Below, in pieces: positions 1 to 8,087 of a DNA stretch of 14,086 nucleotides; the stretch's first letter is position 1; each line of letters opens with the position of its first letter. Origin of the DNA: Methyloprofundus sp. (GTDB lineage: Bacteria > Pseudomonadota > Gammaproteobacteria > Methylococcales > Methylomonadaceae); assembly GCA_030636485.1 (NCBI GenBank), contig DAOVWV010000008.1:1-14086 (forward strand). The letters run 5' to 3'. A program made the translations under genes and the position numbers. The notes under the pieces were generated by a model, which did not search any database, was not told where the DNA came from, and worked only from the letters and a program-made list of their open reading frames with translations.

Positions 1-1322
1 AATAAATCAACAAGATGAATGCAGGGTAAATGTTTATACTTAATCGCCAGGCGCTTTATTTTGCTATCTTTTATACCTAGCTTTTCTAATAAAGTGGCAC
101 TGACAGCCGTATAAAATATCGCTCCCACCTGCTCCGCCTGTAGACAATATTTTTTAAATGTACCCAGAAACTTTGCATCAAAATCAGTGGCGATTGCAAT
201 ACTGTCCAGCCAGTACAATATCAGTGCATGAAACAGCATGTCATAAGGCCTGGAAAAGGCGCGAACAATATGGCTAGTATATTCAAGACTATGCACTTGC
301 CCTTGATAAACATTAACCGCTTCTAGCAATCGGCGGTTAATGTTTTCAAATTCATCTTCTTCCTTACTTTTGGCAAGTATGTTTAACTGATTCCTTAAAA
401 GGCTTAGGCTCTCTGGTTCTCTGTCTTTAAACAAGGCTAAATTGAAAAAGTAGCCATGTATGCCTGGTAAACAGACATTACGTTTACGTGTCTGCTTTTT
501 AATCAGCTGTATAGCGGCAGCATAATTTTCGAGTGCTTCATTATTGCTATTTTCGATAAAGCACAAGCTACCTTTCAAGCTTAAACCTTGAACGGAAAAG
601 TCGCCTTTAATAAGTTCTGCTATATTTTGTGTATCACCGAGGATGATGTTATATTCTGCCAAAGCAAGAGAGCTGGCTTCAGCACTGGGCTCTCCAAGCT
701 GAATGCTTTCTTGTAATTGCTGTAACGGAAAACCTATATTCTCTAACCTGAAAACCCCGTAATGCGCATACCGTGATAAAACAAAGGTCTTCAAATGGCT
801 ATTGAGTGAATCAAACCAGGCTTTATCAAAATTAGAGAAAAAAAGTAAATTAAAGACAGAGATGACGTCATTATAAAACTTATCTTCTATTTCCCGTAGC
901 TGCTGTTCAAAGCGCTCATTATCACCCAGATAAAGAAAAAGCCGCAAGCACCTCACCTTATCAACCAACTGATACGGTTGTGCCACATACTCTCTACTCG
1001 ATAAACTAAAGTTAGCCAATCGGGAAAATAAATCAGGCTGTGTTTGCAGCGCAATCCGCATCAGCAGCTCACTAATGCCACCGGTAGCACAACGCCAGCC
1101 AAACTGGTTTTGCTCAATTAAGCCTTGCTTAAGCAGTTTTTCTCTTAAAGGTTTGGCAATGAGCTTACAGGCTCTAGGATCGACACAGTCTAGTGCGCGT
1201 AAAATTTCCTGTAGTCTCGTTTGCCCTACCGGAGAAAACAGAATCGCAAGTGATAATAGAATCTGCTGCTCAGCCTCAGCAAGCTTGTGGAATTTTTGTA
1301 ATAATACGCGGGTATCTGCCAT
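1..1322 (-). CDS. N-terminal part of a large protein of uncertain function (possibly SNF2-type helicase N-terminus), cut by window edge
   Basis: Reading the minus strand from an ATG at 1322-1320 gives 440 codons without a stop, running off the left edge, so the C-terminus is missing. The start abuts the zipA stop codon (TAG 1325-1323) with no spacer, so it is very probably co-transcribed and translationally coupled. The protein begins MADTRVLLQKFHKLAEAEQQ. Residues 1 to about 80 look like a winged-helix-like helical domain. The rest is a leucine-rich, TPR-like helical region with no catalytic motif. A stretch near residue 300 (QLIKKQTRKRNVCLPGIHGY) reminds me of the helical N-terminal region of very long SNF2/DEAD-type helicases in gammaproteobacteria, but the helicase motifs would lie beyond the window, so this is a tentative family guess. 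The frame is real: it is long, open and in operon context, with plausible codon use. No signal peptide or membrane segment is seen. Confidence 0.75.
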   Translation of the reverse strand, partial: MADTRVLLQKFHKLAEAEQQILLSLAILFSPVGQTRLQEILRALDCVDPRACKLIAKPLREKLLKQGLIEQNQFGWRCATGGISELLMRIALQTQPDLFSRLANFSLSSREYVAQPYQLVDKVRCLRLFLYLGDNERFEQQLREIEDKFYNDVISVFNLLFFSNFDKAWFDSLNSHLKTFVLSRYAHYGVFRLENIGFPLQQLQESIQLGEPSAEASSLALAEYNIILGDTQNIAELIKGDFSVQGLSLKGSLCFIENSNNEALENYAAAIQLIKKQTRKRNVCLPGIHGYFFNLALFKDREPESLSLLRNQLNILAKSKEEDEFENINRRLLEAVNVYQGQVHSLEYTSHIVRAFSRPYDMLFHALILYWLDSIAIATDFDAKFLGTFKKYCLQAEQVGAIFYTAVSATLLEKLGIKDSKIKRLAIKYKHLPCIHLVDL

Positions 1323-2165
1323 CTATTTTAGAGTCGCCTCAATTGCATGCAGTGTTTCTTCAGTGAAAGGCTGACGATCCTGGTCTAATACATGCCCTTC
1401 AAGTAGAGCTGATAACTGCCCCAGAGTATTGATCATTTCTGCAAATACTGCTGCTGCATCATCCACTTCTCTTGCCTGCATAAAGAAAGTAATGCCAGAG
1501 CATTGATAAGCTTCCCAATCATCTTCAGGAAAAGTGCCAGGATCCAGCATACTGGCGACCGCATAATCAACACGCCCCAGAAGATCCAAACGCTCAAATA
1601 CCTGAACATTGCCATAAACCAGACCCAGCCGTTCACAGGCATCCTTTATCTGAGTGCCTGTAAAACGGTGTCCAGTTTGAGCAACAATACTTAACTGTAA
1701 CAGTACCGGGAGATGTTTTTTTACTGCGCCAGTCTCCGTTATTTCTTCCCTTACTTGCTCAGCTACAGACTCTTGAGCAAGTGCCAAACCAAGGTCTAAA
1801 CCCAATCCCAAATCTTCATTATCCTGTTCATCTTCACCACTATACCCAGGGTTCAATAAAATTTCGTCCTTATCAGCAGACGGCTCTCCCACCAAATCAT
1901 GCATGACTTGCTGATAATCAGGGTTCACCCGTGTTGTCACCTGATACTCATCATTCTCCTGAGTACTGATAGGCACAATATCAAAATCATCATCTTCAGT
2001 ATGCATAACCAGCTTAGGGTCTATATTATCCAGAGGATCCTTATTATCGTAAAAATTGATTTTTTTACGCTTTGACCGATTGCTCAAGATCCCCCAAACA
2101 ATCATACCCAAAATAAGCACGGCTCCCACCGCAAGAATAACCACTCTTAATAAATCTTTATCCAT
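1323..2165 (-). CDS. zipA: Cell division protein ZipA
   Basis: ZipA is an inner-membrane anchor that binds the C-terminal tail of FtsZ and tethers the Z-ring early in division. The 280-residue protein has the family layout. It has a very short periplasmic N-terminus, a transmembrane helix at about residues 6-27, a basic patch (NRSKRKK, about 29-35), an acidic unstructured linker at about 40-150, and the C-terminal FtsZ-binding domain from about 152 to 278. That domain includes LLQLSIVAQTGHRFTG, the GLVYGNVQVFERLD segment and GITFFMQ. The linker is acidic and has a Gly/Leu-rich stretch near 120-130. In other gammaproteobacteria the linker is usually Pro/Gln-rich, so this one differs in composition. 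The gene starts one base after the smc stop codon and its own stop touches the start of the next ORF, so the three form a tight operon. A purine-rich stretch in the 3' end of smc serves as a weak ribosome binding site. Confidence 0.95.
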   Translation of the reverse strand: MDKDLLRVVILAVGAVLILGMIVWGILSNRSKRKKINFYDNKDPLDNIDPKLVMHTEDDDFDIVPISTQENDEYQVTTRVNPDYQQVMHDLVGEPSADKDEILLNPGYSGEDEQDNEDLGLGLDLGLALAQESVAEQVREEITETGAVKKHLPVLLQLSIVAQTGHRFTGTQIKDACERLGLVYGNVQVFERLDLLGRVDYAVASMLDPGTFPEDDWEAYQCSGITFFMQAREVDDAAAVFAEMINTLGQLSALLEGHVLDQDRQPFTEETLHAIEATLK

Positions 2166-2166
2166 T

Positions 2167-5100
2167 TTAACTCTCTGCCATTGCTACTGCTTCTTGAATA
2201 TCTACCGCTACCATACGTGAAACACCCGGCTCCTTCATGGTAACACCCGCTAACTGTTGTGCTATTTCCATTGTCACTTTATTATGTGAAATATACAGAA
2301 ATTGTACGTTTGCAGACATTTCTTCAACCATTTCTGAAAAACGTCTGACATTCGCCTCATCCAATGGCGCATCAACTTCATCCAGCAAACAAAAAGGTGC
2401 CGGATTAAGGTCAAAAATGGAAAAAACCAATGCCACTGCCGTTAAGGCTTTTTCACCACCCGATAATAAATGAATGGAACTATTCCGTTTACCCGGCGGC
2501 TGGGCAATGATATTGACCCCGGTTTCCAGTAAATCATCATCCGTGAGTGATAAATAGGCTTTCCCGCCGCCAAAAAGCTTAGGAAATTTTTCCTGTAAAC
2601 CGCTATTTATTTTATCAAAGGTTTGCTTAAAGCGTTGCCGACTTTCTTCATCTATTTTAGCAATCGCCTGTTCCAGAATTTCCAGCGCCTCTAATAAATC
2701 TGCATTTTGTTCATTAAGAAAGTTCATACGCTCGGATTGCGCTTTAAATTCTTCTATTGCCGTCAGGTTAATCGTGCCTAAACGTTCTATCTGACGGCTT
2801 AAGTCGTCCACTTTCATCTTCCAGGATGACTCATCCGCATCAGCCACTATGGTTTGCATGATTTGTTCGGCATCAGCCTCCAGCTCTTGCAGCTGTTCCG
2901 TGACCGTTTGCTGGCGCACTTGGCTCTCCTGCTGCTCCAAACGTATACTATTGAGTAATTCCTTTTTCTCTTCCAGGTGCTGCTGCACCAAGGTAAACTG
3001 CTCGGCAGACTGAGTGATTTCTGTTTCTAATACTGCTTGCTGTTCACGTACCTGCTTTAAACCCAGATCCAGTTTATCTTTATCCTGCCGCAAGGTTTCC
3101 AGTTGAAAACGTTCATCATCCATTGGTTCTAAAGTCTGATGCAGTTTCCTGTCCAGCTCTGCGATACGTTCCTGCGCCTGTTGATATTGTTGCTGTAGGC
3201 GCTCAACCTGTTTAGCGGTTAAGGTATCCGAAGATTTTAAGCTGGAAATTTTTGCCTGCAAAGCATGGATCTGTTGCCGGCCTTCATTCACCTGTTTATC
3301 ACTGTGCTCACTTTGTGTTTGCAGAGTGTCGCTATTTTGCTCTAATTGTAATTTGGTCTCTTCCAAGGCCTCCATCGCCTCTTCAGCCAGCTCTTTAATC
3401 ATCGCCGCTTCTTCACGCGTTTCGGTATTATCCAGGAGTTCACTGTTAATATCCGCCATTTCATTGATGACCTGGGTTAAGCGTTGCTGTTGCTGTTCTA
3501 CACGCGCTGAATGTGCGCTGAATTCGGCATTCTTCATAGCCAGCTCATGACTGACCCGTTTATATTTTTCCTGGCAATCTTCACGCTGTGCTTCACTGTT
3601 CTTGAGAAACTCCTCCGCTGTTTCCAATTGCTCTTCGGTCACCACAACACGCGCCTGCAATTCAATCTGCTCTTCTTTTAATAAGCGCAATTCCTTTTCT
3701 CTTTGCAAAACGCCCGTCTTTGCATCATTATCACGACTGACCTTGACCCAACCATAGCCCATCCAGGTGCCTTGCGTGGTAATGACCGATTCATAAGGTT
3801 TTAACTTGCCCGCTAATTGCCTAGCCTGTTCCACACTATCCGCACAATAGATACCGGTTAATAGGCCATGTAAATTCCATGGCGTGTTAATTTTATCAAT
3901 CAGCCGGGTTAAGCCGGGGACTGGTTCTTCTTGCTGTGGGTGATGGGTTTCAAACAAGGTTAATGACTCATCACTGAGCGAAGATAATTCATCAATCAAC
4001 TGATCCGCGCTCTCAATACACACCGCTTCCAAATAAGTGCCTAAAACAGTTTCTACCGCACCATCCCAGCCTGACTCTACATCAATGAATTCTGCCAAAC
4101 GCTGGTTATCAGTCAGCGCCATTCTATCCAGCCAGTGGGATAATTTCTGGTTATCCTTACCCATCGCATGTTGTTGCAGCATCTCCAGTGAAGTCACTTT
4201 ACCTTTAATCGTTTGCCATTCGGAACGATCACGATGTAAAGTGTCATGATACTGTTTAATTTGCTGACGTAATTCGGTAATGGATAAATGCACCGCGTCC
4301 AGTTCAAGCTGCACATTATCCCGCTGCTGCTCAAGCAGGCTGATGGCCTGATCCAGCATTTCAATGTCTTCTTGCAGACCTGTTTCATTTAATTCGTCAT
4401 ATTCGCCCTGCAATCGTTGCAAGCGGCTTTGCATTTGAAACGTCTGGTTTTCCAATTGCGCGATCTGCATACGCTTGACTTCTGCCTGCTCGCGGTAACT
4501 GGCATATTGATTTTTATACGCCTCCCACTCCTGCTGCCAGGCAAGACGTTGCCCCTGTGCATGATGCTGAATCTCCAATAACTCTTCTTCTATTTGCTGA
4601 GCAACCAGCAGAGACTCTTCGGTTTCGAGTAAATCTTCTTTGATCTCTTCCAGTTGCAACATGTCTTCATCAACTGTTGCCTTTAAATGTTCTGCCTGTT
4701 CACGCAGCCTGACTAACTCTAATTCTGTCTCTTCATGCGACTGTTCATTATGCTTGATAATCTGATCTAGCCGGCTGACTTCGGCAACCACATGGTAATA
4801 TTCCCCCTGCCGTTTATCAACTGTCTGTTGCTGCGCTTTATGTTCAGCCCGTTTTTGCTCCAGCGCCTGCTCCAGCTCTTTACGCTCCATAAACAGTTGA
4901 TTATGAGCGGATGCTGCATCCTGTAACTTAACTTCCAGTTGTACAGAGGTGCGATTATAGGCGCGCCAGCGCATTGCCAAGAACTCTAACTTATACTGAC
5001 GTTCCTGAGTTTTTAGCGTGGTATATTTTTGCGCTTTTTCAGATTGCTTTTTTAAATGATTAAGCTGTTTTTCAACCTCTTCACGCAGGTCATCCAGACG

Positions 5101-5676
5101 TTCCAGATTCTCGCGGGTATGGCGCATGCGCATTGCTGTTTCATTGCGCCGTTCTTTATATTTGGTAACGCCTGCCGCTTCTTCTATATGAATACGTAAT
5201 TCATCAGGTTTCGCTTCCACCACCCGGGAGATGGTGCCCTGCTCTATAATCGCGTAGCTACGCGCACCCAGCCCCGTGCCTAAAAACAAATCGGTAATAT
5301 CTTTGCGCCGGCATTTCGTGCCATTGAACATATAGATGGACTGGCCATCCCTGCTGATCTGGCGTTTAATCGCAATGGTATTATATTTGGCAAACTCACC
5401 CCCTGCCCTGCCCTCGGAGTTATCAAATATCAACTCGACTGAAGCCGTGCTGACAGGCTTGCGCCCAGCCGAACCATTAAAGATAACATCCGCCATGCTT
5501 CCGCCACGCAAGTGTTTGGCGGAACTCTCCCCCATGACCCAGCGTACCGCATCGATAATATTTGATTTTCCACAACCATTGGGGCCGACAACACTGATTA
5601 GATTCCCGCGAATGGGAATCGTTGTCGCATCGGCAAATGATTTAAAACCTGAAAGTTTAATTTTTTCCAGCTTCAT
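2167..5676 (-). CDS. smc: Chromosome segregation protein SMC
   Basis: SMC is the ATPase core of the bacterial condensin that organises and segregates the chromosome, normally as a homodimer with ScpA and ScpB. At 1169 residues it is full length. The N-terminal head carries Walker A (GPNGCGKS, residues 31-38), the Q-loop (IEQG, 144-147) and the EEAAGVTKYKERR segment (165-177). Long Gln/Glu-rich coiled coils flank a hinge at about 510-650. The C-terminal head has the ABC signature LSGGEK (1071-1076), Walker B ending LLDEVD (1097-1102) and the D-loop APLD (1103-1106). All ATPase motifs are intact. The start agrees with the conserved opening MKLEKIKLSGFKSFA. No good Shine-Dalgarno sequence precedes it. 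It is the first gene of the smc-zipA operon and is divergent from queF. No scpA or scpB is in the window. Having SMC rather than MukB rules out a typical enterobacterial host. Confidence 0.97.
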   Translation of the reverse strand: MKLEKIKLSGFKSFADATTIPIRGNLISVVGPNGCGKSNIIDAVRWVMGESSAKHLRGGSMADVIFNGSAGRKPVSTASVELIFDNSEGRAGGEFAKYNTIAIKRQISRDGQSIYMFNGTKCRRKDITDLFLGTGLGARSYAIIEQGTISRVVEAKPDELRIHIEEAAGVTKYKERRNETAMRMRHTRENLERLDDLREEVEKQLNHLKKQSEKAQKYTTLKTQERQYKLEFLAMRWRAYNRTSVQLEVKLQDAASAHNQLFMERKELEQALEQKRAEHKAQQQTVDKRQGEYYHVVAEVSRLDQIIKHNEQSHEETELELVRLREQAEHLKATVDEDMLQLEEIKEDLLETEESLLVAQQIEEELLEIQHHAQGQRLAWQQEWEAYKNQYASYREQAEVKRMQIAQLENQTFQMQSRLQRLQGEYDELNETGLQEDIEMLDQAISLLEQQRDNVQLELDAVHLSITELRQQIKQYHDTLHRDRSEWQTIKGKVTSLEMLQQHAMGKDNQKLSHWLDRMALTDNQRLAEFIDVESGWDGAVETVLGTYLEAVCIESADQLIDELSSLSDESLTLFETHHPQQEEPVPGLTRLIDKINTPWNLHGLLTGIYCADSVEQARQLAGKLKPYESVITTQGTWMGYGWVKVSRDNDAKTGVLQREKELRLLKEEQIELQARVVVTEEQLETAEEFLKNSEAQREDCQEKYKRVSHELAMKNAEFSAHSARVEQQQQRLTQVINEMADINSELLDNTETREEAAMIKELAEEAMEALEETKLQLEQNSDTLQTQSEHSDKQVNEGRQQIHALQAKISSLKSSDTLTAKQVERLQQQYQQAQERIAELDRKLHQTLEPMDDERFQLETLRQDKDKLDLGLKQVREQQAVLETEITQSAEQFTLVQQHLEEKKELLNSIRLEQQESQVRQQTVTEQLQELEADAEQIMQTIVADADESSWKMKVDDLSRQIERLGTINLTAIEEFKAQSERMNFLNEQNADLLEALEILEQAIAKIDEESRQRFKQTFDKINSGLQEKFPKLFGGGKAYLSLTDDDLLETGVNIIAQPPGKRNSSIHLLSGGEKALTAVALVFSIFDLNPAPFCLLDEVDAPLDEANVRRFSEMVEEMSANVQFLYISHNKVTMEIAQQLAGVTMKEPGVSRMVAVDIQEAVAMAES

Positions 5677-5758
5677 TACTGGTAAAATGTCCGTTTAATT
5701 AAAATCAGCCATTATACTTAATGTAATAGGCTAAATCATACTTAAAGTACAAAACATT
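5676..5758. promoter_or_regulatory. Divergent smc/queF promoter region
   Basis: This 82-base spacer separates two divergent genes. On the minus strand a perfect TATAAT lies at 5716-5711. Seventeen bases upstream of it is ATGATT, which matches only three of six positions of the sigma-70 -35 box. This would start smc transcription near 5704, leaving a leader of about 28 bases. On the plus strand the same bases give TATACT (5713-5718), a -10 candidate for queF with a poor -35. The two -10 boxes overlap almost as a palindrome (attatacttaat). The region is AT-rich and shows no clear Shine-Dalgarno for queF. Assignments are by eye. Confidence 0.4.
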
Positions 5759-6148
5759 ATGGCAACCCAGCCCAGCAAAGATTTACAGACATTCGATAAT
5801 CCACAACCCGGCCGTGACTTCACCATTCGTATCGACACCCCCGAGTTCACCTGTGTCTGCCCTTTAACAGGACAACCTGATTTTGCTAAAATCACCATTG
5901 AATATGTGCCCGATAAGCTGTGTGTCGAATTAAAAGCCCTAAAGCTTTATTTATGGACTTTTCGCGACCGCGGCGCTTTTCATGAAGCAGTGACCAATGA
6001 AATCCTGAATGATATTGTTGCCGTTACACAGCCCAATTTTATGCGTGTCCGTGCGGATTTTAATGTCCGTGGCGGGGTCTATACTTCCGTGATTGTGGAA
6101 CATCGCAAGCCTGGCTGGGTAGCACCTGAGTTGGTGCAATTGCCGTAG
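5759..6148 (+). CDS. queF: NADPH-dependent 7-cyano-7-deazaguanine reductase QueF (short, unimodular type)
   Basis: QueF reduces the nitrile preQ0 to the amine preQ1 in queuosine tRNA modification, a cytosolic step using two NADPH. The 129-residue protein is the short T-fold form (as in Bacillus), not the roughly 280-residue bimodular form of E. coli. The catalytic Cys and Asp are visible in [14 protein letters not shown]: Cys34 forms the thioimide and Asp41 lies seven residues later, the spacing known for the family. The QueF signature E-L-K-A-L-K-L-Y occupies residues 57-64 and is followed by the conserved [15 protein letters not shown]. The protein ends with the usual HRKPGW stretch. The ATG at 5759 is chosen because the sequence aligns over the whole family length. 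No strong ribosome binding site is visible, so the leader may be very short. The gene stands upstream of psd on the same strand, and there is no pathway link between them. Confidence 0.95.
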   Translation: MATQPSKDLQTFDNPQPGRDFTIRIDTPEFTCVCPLTGQPDFAKITIEYVPDKLCVELKALKLYLWTFRDRGAFHEAVTNEILNDIVAVTQPNFMRVRADFNVRGGVYTSVIVEHRKPGWVAPELVQLP

Positions 6149-6269
6149 TAATAAGGTCACTTCATTAAACTCTGTCGACTAGGGAGAGGAAGCTACGCGT
6201 ATTCCAGCTGACCTCATTAACCTGCCCTCCCCCCCAGTCATGTCCCTTACTTAATTCAAAGTCCTAATC
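6149..6269 (+). other. queF-psd spacer with imperfect hairpin potential
   Basis: This 121-base spacer contains nested inverted segments: GTCGACT (6174-6180) against AGCTGAC (6206-6212), with one mismatch and one wobble, enclosing GGAA (6188-6191) against TTCC (6202-6205) around the self-complementary TACGCGTA. A run of seven C follows at 6229-6235. There is no U-run, so it is not a standard terminator. No ORF of note is present. It could be a decayed repeat or a processed leader of psd. Confidence 0.25.
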
Positions 6270-7130
6270 ATGACCTTTAAAGAAAGCCTAACTACCCTGC
6301 CCCAGTATATTTTGCCGCATCATCCCTTATCAAGATTAATGCGTCAACTGACCCATAGTGAAAACAAAGCCTGGAAAAACCTGTTTATCAAGCAGATTGC
6401 CAGATTTTATGGTGTCAATATGGATGAAGCAAAAGACCCTGACATTAATAGTTACCCTAGCTTTAACCAGTTTTTTACCCGTGAATTAAAAGCGGGAGCC
6501 CGTACGACTGCCAATAACGCTGGCAATATTGCATCTCCCGCAGATGGTGCAGTCAGTCAGGCTGGCGATATTACCGAGGGCAATATTATTCAGGCAAAAG
6601 GTAAAAGCTATACGGCCACCGATTTATTAGGTGGCGATGAACAACGTGCCGCGCCTTTTAAAAATGGTAAATTCACCACGATTTATTTATCCCCCAAAGA
6701 TTATCACCGTCTACATATGCCATTAGACGGCATATTAAAAGAAATGATCCATGTACCGGGACGTTTGTTTAGTGTCAATGCGGCCACTGCAAACTCAGTC
6801 CCCCGACTATTCGCCAGAAATGAGCGGGTCGTGGCTATTTTTGATACTGAAATTGGCCCTATGGCTCTGGTATTGGTTGGTGCAATTTTTGTCGCCAGTA
6901 TCGAAACCGTATGGCATGGCGAAGTCACGCCTCCTTCTGCTAAAGAAGTACAGAGCTGGCAATATACTGATAATGCACCGCAATTAAAGCGCGGCGAAGA
7001 AATGGGCCGCTTTAATATGGGATCAACAATTATTGTACTTTATGGCAATGATGTGATGAACTGGGAAACAGCAATGCAGCCAGGCAAGACAGTGCAACTG
7101 GGTGAGAAAATAGGCCAAACGACTGTTTAA
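6270..7130 (+). CDS. psd: Phosphatidylserine decarboxylase proenzyme
   Basis: Psd decarboxylates phosphatidylserine to phosphatidylethanolamine at the inner membrane. The 286-residue proenzyme cleaves itself at a Gly-Ser bond, converting the new N-terminal Ser to the pyruvoyl cofactor. The site is visible as M-G-S-T, cleaving between Gly251 and Ser252. This leaves a large beta chain and a small alpha chain of about 35 residues. Other family marks are SPADGAVSQ (Asp92, the position of the self-cleavage Asp), DYHRLHMP (His146 and His149), PNLFARNER-like PRLFARNERV and GSIETVWAG-like ASIETVWHG. The most common bacterial site is LGST, so Met for Leu is a mild change. The protein is shorter than E. 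coli Psd (322 residues) only in its C-terminal tail. The start fits the conserved LPQYILP near the N-terminus. Its Shine-Dalgarno is weak. Confidence 0.96.
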   Translation: MTFKESLTTLPQYILPHHPLSRLMRQLTHSENKAWKNLFIKQIARFYGVNMDEAKDPDINSYPSFNQFFTRELKAGARTTANNAGNIASPADGAVSQAGDITEGNIIQAKGKSYTATDLLGGDEQRAAPFKNGKFTTIYLSPKDYHRLHMPLDGILKEMIHVPGRLFSVNAATANSVPRLFARNERVVAIFDTEIGPMALVLVGAIFVASIETVWHGEVTPPSAKEVQSWQYTDNAPQLKRGEEMGRFNMGSTIIVLYGNDVMNWETAMQPGKTVQLGEKIGQTTV

Positions 7131-7167
7131 ACCAGGCAGCTACCAGCTAACACGGGGCAAACAACAC

Positions 7168-7204
7168 GCCGTCATTCCCACAGTCTTTTAGCGGGAATCC
7201 ACTC
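7168..7204. repeat. dRS3-like inverted repeat (ATTCCC...GGGAAT)
   Basis: In the psd to pentapeptide-gene spacer, ATTCCC at 7174-7179 is matched by its reverse complement GGGAAT at 7193-7198 across 13 bases, within the wider pattern CGTCATTCCC ... GCGGGAATCCAC. This resembles the short dispersed repeats of type CATTCCCGC...GCGGGAATC seen in many proteobacteria, such as Neisseria dRS3. The left arm here lacks the usual GC after CCC, so it seems degenerate. Only one copy is in the window, so its repeat status is an inference. Confidence 0.4.
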
Positions 7205-7237
7205 CACACAACCCCAATATAAACAGGTGCCTTTCCG

Positions 7238-8026
7238 ATGAAATATAAAAAAAAACTGACACTCGCACTAACACTTATCTTATTCAGCATTGCAGGAAAT
7301 ACAGTATCCGCCGCTGATTTAAGCCGTAGCGAAGTTATCCAGCTACTAAAAGATGCAAGTAAAGCCAGCCCTGCAAACCTAAGACGCAAAGACTTAAAAG
7401 GGGTTGATTTATCTCAACTGGACTTCCGCAATGCCGATTTATGGGGGGCAGATTTACGCGGTGCCAATTTAAGCAAAAGTAATTTATCGGGTCTGGTTCT
7501 GGATTTAACCGTGATGGTCGGCGTTAATTTATCGGGAGCCAACCTTTCCAAAGTCAGCATTTTTGGTGTCAGTATGATGCGCTCTGATCTAAGCAATGTT
7601 AACTTTAGCGATAGCCGGGTTATTGCCAATCTGGATCACTCCAATATGAGCAATGCCAATTTATCCAATGTACGCTGGGGAGCTGATATGAAAAATCAGC
7701 CTATGGGCTTAATGCGCGTTAGCCTGAATAAGGTGAATTTAACCAATGCCAATATGCAGAATGCTGATTTAGGGCGTGCAACGATGCGTTTTGCAAATTT
7801 AACAGGGGCAAACCTAAATAATGCCATCCTACTTTCAGCTGAGTTAGCTGCCGCTAATTTTACTGATGCCAATGTGAGCCATGTTGATTTTAGCGCTGCT
7901 AAAATGGCTGAATCCAACTTCAGCAATGCCAATCTTAGCGGAGCAAATTTTCTTAAAGCACAGGGCCTGGATAGTGCCCGTGGATTAAATGATAACAAGA
8001 CCAAAAGTGCGGCTATGTTTGATTAA
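7238..8026 (+). CDS. Exported pentapeptide-repeat protein
   Basis: The 262-residue protein starts with a Sec signal peptide: MKYKKK, a hydrophobic core at about 7-19, then a V-S-A cleavage site after Ala25. A short helical segment (SRSEVIQLLKDA) leads into A(N/D)LXX pentapeptide repeats. About 17 consecutive units cover residues 46-130 and about 16 cover 161-240. Between them, residues 131-160 break the register, with two intact units at 135-144. The protein should fold as a right-handed quadrilateral beta-helix in the periplasm or at the surface. The family has no single function: members include gyrase-protecting DNA mimics and structural adaptors. Export makes gyrase protection unlikely here. 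No catalytic motif is seen. An AGGTG sequence lies about 12 bases before the ATG. The DUF4139 gene follows 61 bases later on the same strand, so the two may be co-expressed. Confidence 0.9.
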   Translation: MKYKKKLTLALTLILFSIAGNTVSAADLSRSEVIQLLKDASKASPANLRRKDLKGVDLSQLDFRNADLWGADLRGANLSKSNLSGLVLDLTVMVGVNLSGANLSKVSIFGVSMMRSDLSNVNFSDSRVIANLDHSNMSNANLSNVRWGADMKNQPMGLMRVSLNKVNLTNANMQNADLGRATMRFANLTGANLNNAILLSAELAAANFTDANVSHVDFSAAKMAESNFSNANLSGANFLKAQGLDSARGLNDNKTKSAAMFD

Positions 8027-8075
8027 CTTCTTGCTTATGGGTAAATCAATCCAGTGAAATATATCAATTCATTAC

Positions 8076-8080
8076 AAGGA
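8076..8080 (+). promoter_or_regulatory. Ribosome binding site of the DUF4139 gene
   Basis: AAGGA lies seven bases before the ATG at 8088. It is among the best Shine-Dalgarno matches in the window and fixes the start directly before the signal peptide. Confidence 0.7.
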
Positions 8081-8087
8081 AACCAAC

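Noticed and set aside
1075..1374. Plus-strand 99-codon open frame
   Set aside because: It lies opposite the zipA-ORF junction, where both minus-strand genes are clearly coding.
5336..5698. Plus-strand 120-codon open frame across the smc 5' end
   Set aside because: It is antisense to the conserved SMC ATP-binding head, has no ribosome site and resembles no family; it is a shadow of smc.
6122..6137. GCACC...GGTGC hairpin at the end of queF
   Set aside because: It is a five-base stem inside coding sequence with no U-run after it.
7696..8004. Minus-strand 102-codon open frame
   Set aside because: It is antisense to the pentapeptide repeats; repetitive codons keep the opposite frame open by chance.
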